A DNA stretch of 6,350 nucleotides, from NCBI GenBank assembly GCA_028284565.1, contig JANQRM010000211.1:1-6350 (forward strand), read 5' to 3'. The DNA is from Anaerolineae bacterium (GTDB lineage Bacteria; Chloroflexota; Anaerolineae; Aggregatilineales; Phototrophicaceae). The position numbers were made by a program, and so were the translations under genes. Under the pieces are notes generated by a model that had not been told where the DNA came from, made no database searches, and saw only the letters and a list, made by a program, of their open reading frames with translations. Below are positions 1 through 5,289 of the stretch, piece by piece; the first letter of the stretch is position 1, and each line of letters starts with the position of its first letter.

Positions 1-55
1 ACCGATGGTGGATAGCCCAACCGATCTATCCGCCAAACCTTCTCCCCTTTTCTCT

Positions 56-84
56 AAGCGCGTGACTCCGGTTGCGCGCTTTTT
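56..84 (+). terminator. Strong intrinsic terminator of an upstream gene
   Basis: AAGCGCG (56-62) pairs with CGCGCTT (75-81). The interior continues TGAC/GTTG (63-66 with 71-74, including two G-T wobbles) and closes on the loop TCCG (67-70). This gives an uninterrupted 11-bp stem capped by a C(UCCG)G loop, a member of the very stable UNCG tetraloop class, followed by T residues through 84. The T-tract lies on the + strand side only, so it ends transcription coming from left of the window. It also separates that transcription from the promoter at 140-169. Any upstream coding sequence is cut off by the window edge: frame 1 stops at 13-15 and frame 3 at 63-65, but neither stretch is long enough to call a gene. 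Confidence 0.85.
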
Positions 85-139
85 GCGTATTGAATGTCAA
101 GAACACAAAGCGCAATTTCTGCAATTCAATAACCAATTT

Positions 140-169
140 TTGCCAGAATCGGTAAAACCCGCGTATAAT
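140..169 (+). promoter_or_regulatory. Sigma70-type promoter for the secreted protein gene at 206
   Basis: The -10 box TATAAT (164-169) is a perfect consensus match. The -35 box TTGCCA (140-145) matches TTGACA at 5 of 6 positions, with an 18-nt spacer. Transcription would start near 176 and leave a leader of about 30 nt before the ATG at 206. Its position inside the long open frame that begins at position 5 is strong evidence that the true start codon is 206 and not 5. Confidence 0.8.
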
Positions 170-205
170 GGATTATCGGAAAAAGACTTGTTGAGAGATT
201 GTCCT

Positions 206-1027
206 ATGCGTCGTTTACTCCTTACCCTTCTCCTTCTATTGATCGCTGTGCCGTTTGTGAGTGCGAATGGCAATGACCTGCGCTGTTCGGCAGAGATGTT
301 GAATGCGGAAATTGATGCCGCGATTGATTCCTTCTATGCCGACCAAGCCAACGCCACTGATAATGAAGCTCTCGAAAATACAGCGACCTTGCAAAGCATC
401 TTGGATGATATTGTGACCAATTGCCAAGAGTCATCCAGCAGTGCCATGCCCGCCGTGAATACACTGACGAGTGGCAAGTGGTATCTCCAATGGGCAAGTG
501 ATTATCTGCATTGTGATGGGCAGATGGGTGTGATTGCACCGAACCGCTATGTCGTGATTGACTTTAACCCCATCCAAAATACTATTCACTTCGGCGATAC
601 CTTAGCCGTTGGTGATGTCGTCTTTGAAGATGTGGGCGATGCCTTCCAATACCTGCGTCAAGAACACACCACCACAGTTCATCGTACCTTTGCCTATCGC
701 ATCCTCGACTTTAGCGAGACGACGATTACCGGCGAAGCAGTCATCACTGTGGCAGAAAATACCGATTGTGTGTTGACCTTCCCCTTCACGATGGAATTGG
801 TCGAAGAAGGTGTGACTTGTATCCTGAGCACCCGTGTGGCAGAAGGTGCTTATACCACCATGCCCGTGAGTGAAATCAATGAGCATGAACATTACATGAC
901 CTACAATGTCACCGGACAACACACCGACGAAGAGGGTTACATGTGGTGGAAAGTCGATAACAATTTCTTCCGCGCCGATACGGTGGTGGAAGCTGGTGAT
1001 TGCTCGGCTGTGCCTACTGTAGAATAA
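206..1027 (+). CDS. Secreted cysteine-containing protein with SH3-like C-terminal domain
   Basis: This is a 273-residue exported protein of unknown specific function. The start at 206 is chosen because it opens directly onto a signal peptide (two Arg, an almost unbroken Leu/Ile/Val core, predicted cleavage after VSA at residue 20). The terminator and promoter just upstream also exclude the earlier ATG at 5. The Shine-Dalgarno is weak (GAGAG at 193-197). The mature chain has a helical-looking, acidic N-terminal part (about 23-75), a Ser-rich joint (76-80), a beta-rich middle domain (about 88-200) and a C-terminal module (about 203-270). The last module has the spacing of a bacterial SH3-like domain: 'YNVTGQ', then 'GYMWWKV', then a 'GDCSAVP' tail. 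Six cysteines (27, 73, 103, 188, 205, 266) could form three disulfides outside the cell. The SH3 assignment is inferred from the motif pattern; the middle domain is not recognised. It appears monocistronic, with its own promoter and terminator. Confidence 0.85.
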   Translation: MRRLLLTLLLLLIAVPFVSANGNDLRCSAEMLNAEIDAAIDSFYADQANATDNEALENTATLQSILDDIVTNCQESSSSAMPAVNTLTSGKWYLQWASDYLHCDGQMGVIAPNRYVVIDFNPIQNTIHFGDTLAVGDVVFEDVGDAFQYLRQEHTTTVHRTFAYRILDFSETTITGEAVITVAENTDCVLTFPFTMELVEEGVTCILSTRVAEGAYTTMPVSEINEHEHYMTYNVTGQHTDEEGYMWWKVDNNFFRADTVVEAGDCSAVPTVE

Positions 1028-1047
1028 AGCACATCATACGTTCATCC

Positions 1048-1079
1048 AAAAGGGCGGGGATATGTTCCTCGCTCTTTTT
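1048..1079 (+). terminator. Intrinsic terminator after the secreted protein gene
   Basis: The arms 1048-1060 (AAAAGGGCGGGGA) and 1066-1078 (TCCTCGCTCTTTT) form a 13-bp stem with two G-T wobbles around the loop TATGT, ending in a five-T run (1075-1079). It sits 20 nt after the stop codon at 1025-1027. The upstream A-tract pairing with the T-tract means it could act to some degree in both directions, but the only adjacent gene end is on the + strand. Confidence 0.88.
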
Positions 1080-1125
1080 GATTCACAACCTAGCCAAAGG
1101 TTGGGGTTAATTGATGCGAGCTCTC

Positions 1126-1134
1126 TGCTTTAAT
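1126..1134 (+). promoter_or_regulatory. Possible extended -10 promoter for the reductase-acylase operon
   Basis: TGC followed by TTTAAT (1126-1134) fits an extended -10 element (TGn plus a 5-of-6 match to TATAAT). It lies 35 nt before the ATG at 1170 and downstream of the terminator at 1048-1079. No convincing -35 box sits at the right distance: TTGATG at 1111 is too close and TTGGGG at 1101 too far. A promoter is expected here because the previous unit is terminated, but the exact element is uncertain. Confidence 0.35.
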
Positions 1135-1169
1135 AGCACAACCGACAAGTAGAGGTAGAAAGGTTTGTC

Positions 1170-1592
1170 ATGCCATTCTTTTTCAAAGTCTTTACCGCGC
1201 TTCATGTCTTTATCTATCGCCTGACGAATGGCTCAATCATGAGTCGAATGAATGGTGGCGATGTCTTGTTGCTCAATACGGTGGGGCGTAAATCGGGCAA
1301 AAAGCGCACGAATCCCTTAGTGTATCTCCAAGATGGCGAGGATTATCTCATTGTCGCCTCGGCTGGCGGTTCAGACAAGCACCCGGGCTGGTATTGGAAT
1401 GCAGTCAAAGGAGATGGTGCAGTCACGATTCAAGTGAAGGACAAGGTAATGCCCGTTCATACTAGCGAAGTCGAGGGAGATGCCTATGAACAACTCTATC
1501 AACGCTTCGTGGATGAGGTCGGGGCATTCTTCGCAGACTATCAGGCAAAGACCGAGCGGATGCTACCTGTGGTACGATTAAGTCCACAATAA
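1170..1592 (+). CDS. Deazaflavin (F420)-dependent nitroreductase-family protein
   Basis: This is a small (140 aa) cytoplasmic flavin/deazaflavin-binding split-barrel protein of the F420H2-dependent quinone reductase / Ddn type. Family members use reduced cofactor F420 (some use other flavins) to reduce quinones, nitro compounds or unsaturated lipids; the substrate here cannot be read from sequence. The diagnostic core is visible: 'LLLNTVGRKSGKKRTNPLVY' at about 33-52 (the basic G-R-K-S-G-K segment is the usual cofactor-phosphate contact), then 'IVASAGG' (61-67), 'KHPGWYWN' (70-77) and 'VTIQV' (85-89). The end 'LPVVRLSP' (132-139) is also family-like. Length is typical and there is no signal peptide. 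The start has a usable Shine-Dalgarno (AGAAAGG, 1157-1163, six nt before the ATG). It is the first gene of a likely operon with the acylase 25 nt downstream. The family call is firm; F420 as the actual cofactor is inferred. Confidence 0.9.
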   Translation: MPFFFKVFTALHVFIYRLTNGSIMSRMNGGDVLLLNTVGRKSGKKRTNPLVYLQDGEDYLIVASAGGSDKHPGWYWNAVKGDGAVTIQVKDKVMPVHTSEVEGDAYEQLYQRFVDEVGAFFADYQAKTERMLPVVRLSPQ

Positions 1593-1617
1593 GCTAGTCA
1601 AAGAGGACAATTGCCCT

Positions 1618-3756
1618 ATGCCCCGCCTGATGCTGATTCTATTGCTCGCTCTCTCATTAGTACTTTCCACATCGGCACAAGACAGCGATACCACCGAAAT
1701 TTTGTGGGATACCTGGGGTGTACCCCATATTTATGCACCCGATGATGAGAGCTTGTTTTATGCTTTTGGTTGGGCGCAGGCACACAATCATGGCGATTTG
1801 ATTTTGCATCTCTATGGAGAGGCGCGAGGGAAAGCCAGTGAATATTGGGGAGCGGATTGGGTTGACCAAGACAAGCTGATTCACACACTCTGGATTCCTG
1901 AACAAGGCAGAGAAACCTATCGCGCTCAGAGTCCAGAATGGAAAGCAAATCTAGACGCATTTGCTCAAGGCATCAATGATTATGTAGCAGAAAACCCCGA
2001 TTTCATTGCGGATGACGTGGAAATTGTCCTACCGATTACACCGCAGGATGTTATGGCACACGGGGTACGGGTGTTGCGCTATGAGTTTCTCGCGCGTCAA
2101 GGGATTAATCTGGCGCGCGGTTGGGGTGACTTTATCGAGATGGGATCGAATGCGTGGGCAGTGGCTCCCTCCCGTTCCGCAAGTGGGAATGCTATGCTCG
2201 TGGCGAATCCGCATCAGCCGTGGTCAGGCTTTGGTCTGTGGATTGAAGCGCACTTCAATACGCCCGATGTCCATATGTACGGCGCTGCATTGGTGGGCAA
2301 TCCTGTCTTGGGTATTGCCTTTAATGACCATCTCGGTTGGACGCACACGGTCAATACGCATGATGGCTGGGATGTCTATGAGCTGGCGCTAGATGGCTTC
2401 GATAGTTATGTTATGGAAGGCGAATCCTTGTCGTTTGCAAGTTTCCCACGTGAGATTCGAGTGAAGCAAGCGAATGGGACGCTCTTACCAGAACACTTCA
2501 TCATCCGACGCTCGATTCATGGTCTAGTGCTAGCCTATCGCCCTGATGAGGGAACAGCCCTTGCTATACGTATCGTCGCGGAACGCGCGTATGGTGCGAC
2601 AGAGCAATGGTGGGATATGGGACGTGCCACAAATCTTGACGAATTTGAATCGGCACTGCCTCGACTGCAAATCCCCATGTTTACCGTGATGTATGCTGAT
2701 AATGCAGGCAATATCTTGCATATATTTAATGAACAGATTCCCATTCGTGAGTTCGGTGATTGGGAGACATGGAACAACACAACCAACTTAGACTCGTCCA
2801 ACCCCGCGATTTTGCCGGGTGATGTGGATGATTATCTGTGGGATTTTGAATATCATCCTTATGAGGAATTGCCCCGCATTCTCAATCCGGAATCGGGCTG
2901 GCTACAAAATGCGAATGAACCCCCGTGGACAACAACCTATCCCTATGAGCTGAGTGCCGATGATTATCCGCCCTATATGGCTCCTCCGTCTTATGTCTGG
3001 CCCCGTCCGCAAACCTCGATGCGCCTTCTATTAGAAGATGAATCCATCACATTTGATGAACTCGTGGACTACAAGCATTCGACCCATGTCGAAATTGCCG
3101 ACCAACTCTTGCCCGAACTCTTAACTCTTATCGCTGACAGTGACGATGAACTCATTCAACAATCGCATGAGATACTATCCGTATGGGACAGAAAGACAGA
3201 TGCCGAAAGCGTGGGGGCAGTTTTGTTTGCGTTGTGGTTGCAGGAATATGTCAACTTGGTTGGCTTTGATGTGTATGCTGTGCCATGGGATGTGAATGAC
3301 CCACTAAATACACCCGCTGGACTATCTGACCCTGATTTGGCATTAGACGCCATGTCCACAGCATCCTCTCAACTGAATTTGACCCGTTTGATCGGTGGTG
3401 GCTTAGATGTGCCGTATGGGGATGTCTTCCGCTTGCGTGTCGGTGAATACGATTTACCCGCGAATGGTAACAATGACTTACTCGGTACATTCCGTGTGTT
3501 GACCTTTGAGCCGGATGATGATTTGCGTTTCCGCCCAGTGCATGGTGATTCGTATATTGCCGTGGTGGAATTTGGCGAGACCGTACGCGCAGAGGTATTA
3601 CTCAGTTATGGAAATGCGACCCAACCTCATTCTCCGCATGTGGGCGACCAGTTGACTTTGTTTGCTGAAAAGGAACTTCGCCCAGCCTTGTTGACTCGTG
3701 CTGACATTGAAGCAAATTTAGACAGCGTAACCGAATTGTTGGGAACACGAGAGTAA
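1618..3756 (+). CDS. Exported penicillin acylase family protein (AHL/aculeacin acylase-like)
   Basis: This is a complete 712-residue Ntn-hydrolase proenzyme that cleaves amide-linked acyl groups; family substrates include beta-lactams, N-acyl-homoserine lactones and acylated peptides. A signal peptide (1-20, cleavage after STSA) sends it out of the cytoplasm. The alpha-chain shows 'WDTWGVPHIYA' (30-40) and 'YAFGWAQAH' (48-56). Autoprocessing is expected before Ser177 in 'GSNAWAVAP'; this serine would become the beta-chain N-terminus and nucleophile. 'LVANPHQPW' (194-202) supplies the conserved His, and 'GWTHTVNTHDGW' (240-251) resembles PvdQ/aculeacin-type acylases. 'GWLQNANEPPW' (427-437) holds the probable oxyanion Asn433. 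The C-terminus 'SPHVGDQLTLFAEKELRP' (672-689) is the usual family end. No key residue seems missing and there is no frameshift. Shine-Dalgarno AGAGGA (1602-1607) lies 10 nt before the ATG. It is co-oriented and 25 nt after the reductase gene, so probably cotranscribed. The family call is firm; the quorum-quenching-like subgroup is inferred from motif resemblance only. Confidence 0.94.
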   Translation: MPRLMLILLLALSLVLSTSAQDSDTTEILWDTWGVPHIYAPDDESLFYAFGWAQAHNHGDLILHLYGEARGKASEYWGADWVDQDKLIHTLWIPEQGRETYRAQSPEWKANLDAFAQGINDYVAENPDFIADDVEIVLPITPQDVMAHGVRVLRYEFLARQGINLARGWGDFIEMGSNAWAVAPSRSASGNAMLVANPHQPWSGFGLWIEAHFNTPDVHMYGAALVGNPVLGIAFNDHLGWTHTVNTHDGWDVYELALDGFDSYVMEGESLSFASFPREIRVKQANGTLLPEHFIIRRSIHGLVLAYRPDEGTALAIRIVAERAYGATEQWWDMGRATNLDEFESALPRLQIPMFTVMYADNAGNILHIFNEQIPIREFGDWETWNNTTNLDSSNPAILPGDVDDYLWDFEYHPYEELPRILNPESGWLQNANEPPWTTTYPYELSADDYPPYMAPPSYVWPRPQTSMRLLLEDESITFDELVDYKHSTHVEIADQLLPELLTLIADSDDELIQQSHEILSVWDRKTDAESVGAVLFALWLQEYVNLVGFDVYAVPWDVNDPLNTPAGLSDPDLALDAMSTASSQLNLTRLIGGGLDVPYGDVFRLRVGEYDLPANGNNDLLGTFRVLTFEPDDDLRFRPVHGDSYIAVVEFGETVRAEVLLSYGNATQPHSPHVGDQLTLFAEKELRPALLTRADIEANLDSVTELLGTRE

Positions 3757-3893
3757 ATCTAACCATCTAAATTGTGCCTTTATATCCGCTTGACGGAATT
3801 TATGAAGATTGTGAACCAACAAGCTCATCATTGCTAAAGGTAGCAAGGAAAAGCCTGACCTAACATGTGAAAAATGGTACTAGCTCCCAAAAA

Positions 3894-3993
3894 TGTAAAG
3901 GCTGTAAGGTGAAAGTTTGAAATAATGAACGAACCTTACAAATTAACAAACCATTTAGCAAGTGTTTAATCTCTTAACCTTACAATAATTACA
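3894..3993. repeat. Cluster of TGTAA/TTACA half-sites, possible operator
   Basis: The octamer ACCTTACA occurs at 3933-3940 and 3977-3984 and inverted, as TGTAAGGT, at 3903-3910. The two direct copies extend to the identical decamer AACCTTACAA (3932-3941 and 3976-3985, 44 bp apart). Further half-sites are TGTAA at 3894-3898 and TTACA at 3989-3993, giving five in 100 bp. The arrangement (two TGTAA then three TTACA) suggests multiple dimer binding upstream of the gene at 4094. Low GC raises the background for short AT-rich words, but a threefold octamer is harder to explain by chance. The binding protein is unknown. Confidence 0.4.
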
Positions 3994-4031
3994 TCAATGA
4001 TAACAAAATATTCCGTTATGCTTTATGCGGG

Positions 4032-4079
4032 TGATAGTTCTCTTCCTTAGAATAGTCTGTAATGCAGGAATAGCTATCA
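4032..4079 (+). other. Possible leader hairpin just before the ribosome binding site
   Basis: TGATAG (4032-4037) can pair with CTATCA (4074-4079), and TTCCT (4043-4047) with AGGAA (4066-4070), separated by a small internal loop. The hairpin ends one nucleotide before the Shine-Dalgarno at 4081-4086. It could affect translation or mRNA stability, but both stems are short and AT-rich, so it may be chance. Confidence 0.25.
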
Positions 4080-4080
4080 A

Positions 4081-4086
4081 AGGTGG
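4081..4086 (+). promoter_or_regulatory. Ribosome binding site that fixes the start at 4094
   Basis: AGGTGG lies seven nt before ATG 4094. The alternative in-frame ATG at 4025 has no purine-rich Shine-Dalgarno at a suitable distance, and it would put 23 extra residues ahead of a complete signal peptide. Confidence 0.75.
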
Positions 4087-4093
4087 TTTTCTT

Positions 4094-4984
4094 ATGAAGG
4101 GTAAGACTCGCTTACTTTCACTTTTTGTCATTATCATCCTTCAATTTCTTCTTTTAACTGTCCCCAGCTTTGCGGGAACGACAACCTTATCAGGACCATT
4201 CAATGCTGCGGTTACGGTGTTTGCTGAATGTGGCAAGGACGTTCCATATGTTGTGCTGGGTCCTTATGAACCAACGATTGCTGGTACTTACGCGTATCAA
4301 GATCACTGGTTTTCAGAAGACATTGTTATCTACATCTACGACCAGCCGGTTGATCTTGGTAATCTTTCAGCAAATCGAATCGCCAATTTTGATGATGATG
4401 GCAACATTAACCTCAATACTGGTCAAGGTTACTATATTCTTGTTATTCCGTTTTGCGAATATGGTACCTTTAACCCCAACGGTACGTTTCAATTCGCGGT
4501 TGATGGTCCGGGTGATCTTGTCACCTTTACACCACCCCCGCCTCCGCCTCCACCCCCTGGAACCAGTGTACAAAATGTGAGTCCGGCTGAATCAACTGGT
4601 CCCTTTGTTGATCCCTCCACCATACCGCCAGATGATCGCTTGAATTATGGCAAGGGTGATGTAACAAATGGGATTGTCTATGCACGGACAAACAATGGAA
4701 TCACTATTTATGGTATCAATGAATTTGGTGAGGGCTTCTTAGGTGCCAATGTACCATTTGATGAGTTACCGAATTGCGACCCCGCGCCGAGTGAAAATCA
4801 ATTATTGGCGAGCAGTGCCGATGGCAAATATAGTATCTGGTTGTTGACGACCTGTGAGTATCAGGTAAATATGGGTCCTGATGCAGAAGGTAAAGTCCAA
4901 GTCATTATCTGGCAGGGCATCCCGATGGATAAGGACAGTGTGACATACTATGAGTTTAATGTATTCGATATTCTAGGGGGTTAA
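4094..4984 (+). CDS. Secreted two-domain protein with polyproline linker
   Basis: This is a 296-residue exported protein of unknown function. The signal peptide has a Lys/Arg-rich start (MKGKTR), a long hydrophobic core and a likely cleavage site after PSFA (residue 27). Domain 1 (about 28-145) is beta-rich, with 'YAYQDHWFSEDIVIYIYDQ' (66-84) followed by 'NINLNTGQGYYILVI' (104-118). This pattern recalls secreted pre-peptidase-C-like beta-sandwiches, offered only as a guess. A run of nine prolines (147-155), encoded by mixed Pro codons, links to domain 2 (about 180-275), with 'DDRL' (180-183), 'NGIVYA' (192-197), 'LLASSADGKYSI' (237-248) and 'YQVNMGPDAEGKVQVIIW' (256-273). Domain 2 is paralogous to residues 168-257 of the next gene product. 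Cysteines 46/121 and 228/254 give one possible disulfide per domain. The gene reads as more AT-rich than the acylase. It stands alone between an AT-rich spacer and two terminator-like hairpins. Confidence 0.85.
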   Translation: MKGKTRLLSLFVIIILQFLLLTVPSFAGTTTLSGPFNAAVTVFAECGKDVPYVVLGPYEPTIAGTYAYQDHWFSEDIVIYIYDQPVDLGNLSANRIANFDDDGNINLNTGQGYYILVIPFCEYGTFNPNGTFQFAVDGPGDLVTFTPPPPPPPPPGTSVQNVSPAESTGPFVDPSTIPPDDRLNYGKGDVTNGIVYARTNNGITIYGINEFGEGFLGANVPFDELPNCDPAPSENQLLASSADGKYSIWLLTTCEYQVNMGPDAEGKVQVIIWQGIPMDKDSVTYYEFNVFDILGG

Positions 4985-4992
4985 TGCCCCCT
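4975..4992 (+). terminator. GC hairpin spanning the stop codon, weak terminator
   Basis: AGGGGG (4975-4980) pairs with CCCCCT (4987-4992) around TTAATG. The TAA stop (4982-4984) lies in the loop. The T-tract is short (TTTA), so this alone is a poor terminator. Ribosomes reaching the stop would melt the hairpin, so it may instead act as a 3'-end stabiliser or as backup to the strong terminator at 5052-5080. Confidence 0.4.
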
Positions 4993-5051
4993 TTATCATG
5001 CCTCAATATTGCGGTACATTTTCCCCGATGTCATATGGGAAGACTGATTAG

Positions 5052-5080
5052 ACGGTAGGCATTGTGCCTGCCGTTTTTTT
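5052..5080 (+). terminator. Strong intrinsic terminator
   Basis: ACGGTAGGCA (5052-5061) pairs with TGCCTGCCGT (5065-5074) over ten base pairs (one T-G wobble) with a TTG loop, followed by an unbroken T-tract to 5080. It lies 67 nt after the stop of the polyproline-linker protein gene and ends that transcription unit. Confidence 0.92.
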
Positions 5081-5229
5081 CGGAGATGAAGCCTATAGAT
5101 TGACGGTAGTAGACTAGCATTTCAGCGGATCGGTCTAGGGATAGGCAGTGAGGCAGGCAGGACAGAGCAAATCTACTTTATCGCCTCCCCTTGCCACACG
5201 CCTATCAAATACAGCCTGTCAGCAAAAAT
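5081..5229. other. Non-coding spacer with an imperfect inverted repeat
   Basis: No gene is seen here. GATAGGC (5140-5146) and GCCTATC (5200-5206) are a perfect 7-bp inverted pair. The pairing continues imperfectly inward (GTG with CAC, then GGCA with TGCC, with a bulge and a mismatch), leaving a loop of roughly 30 nt. Nothing shows that it is transcribed: it is downstream of a strong terminator and upstream of the next promoter. The octamer GACGGTAG at 5051-5058, part of the terminator stem, recurs at 5102-5109. Confidence 0.4.
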
Positions 5230-5260
5230 CTCACAAAATTGTTACAATGTAAGATAGAAT
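5230..5260 (+). promoter_or_regulatory. Probable promoter of the LysM protein gene with overlapping palindrome
   Basis: TAGAAT (5255-5260) matches the -10 consensus at 5 of 6 positions and would start a transcript near 5267, about 23 nt before the ATG. The best upstream boxes are CTCACA (5230-5235, 19-nt spacer, 4 of 6) or the too-close TTGTTA (5239-5244), so the -35 is weak. Between the boxes lies the palindrome TTACAATGTAA (5242-5252), placed where a repressor would block, or an activator replace, -35 recognition. Confidence 0.5.
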
Positions 5261-5289
5261 AAGGTTTAGGGTCTTTGAGGGGGGCAGAC

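Larger units (their letters stand above)
3757..4093. other. AT-rich intergenic spacer, no gene recognised
   Basis: This 337-nt gap separates the acylase from the next gene. By hand count, 3841-4020 is about 32% GC, against about 52% in a sample of the acylase (3541-3600). No clear rho-independent terminator follows the acylase stop. The interval holds the TGTAAGGT/ACCTTACA site cluster (3894-3993) and a possible leader hairpin (4032-4079). No promoter with both good boxes was found; TAGAAT (4048-4053) and TGTAAT (4058-4063) are -10-like but lack a matched -35. No RNA gene was recognised. Confidence 0.6.

Noticed and set aside
1..65. 3' end of an upstream gene (frame 1 stop at 13-15, frame 3 stop at 63-65)
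   Set aside because: The terminator implies an upstream gene, but too few codons are visible to choose a frame; the frame 3 stop would fall inside the terminator stem.
5..205. N-terminal extension of the first secreted protein from ATG 5
   Set aside because: It contains a strong terminator (56-84) and a near-consensus promoter (140-169), lacks protein-like character, and would bury a clean signal peptide that starts at 206.
222..922. Minus-strand open frames opposite the first secreted protein
   Set aside because: Compositions are His/Cys-rich and unlike real proteins, and they lie antisense to a well-supported gene with its own promoter and terminator.
2006..2392. A 128-codon open frame on the + strand inside the acylase
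   Set aside because: It overlaps the catalytic core of the acylase in another frame, is rich in Trp, Arg and Met, and matches no family; it is a shadow frame.
1616..3490. Minus-strand open frames opposite the acylase
   Set aside because: All are short, have no recognisable domain, and are antisense to conserved acylase motifs.
3925..3969. Tiny 14-codon open frame (MNEPYKLTNHLASV) in the AT-rich spacer
   Set aside because: Its only purine-rich upstream sequence (AAGGTG) is too far away; no run of regulatory codons suggests a leader peptide, and it overlaps the repeat cluster.
4025..4093. Start at ATG 4025 for the polyproline-linker protein
   Set aside because: There is no suitable Shine-Dalgarno, and a complete signal peptide with a good Shine-Dalgarno begins at 4094.
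4531..4557. Polyproline tract as a simple-sequence repeat or frameshift hotspot
   Set aside because: The nine Pro codons are mixed (CCA, CCC, CCG, CCT), with no long homopolymer, and the frame is intact on both sides, so it reads as a selected linker.
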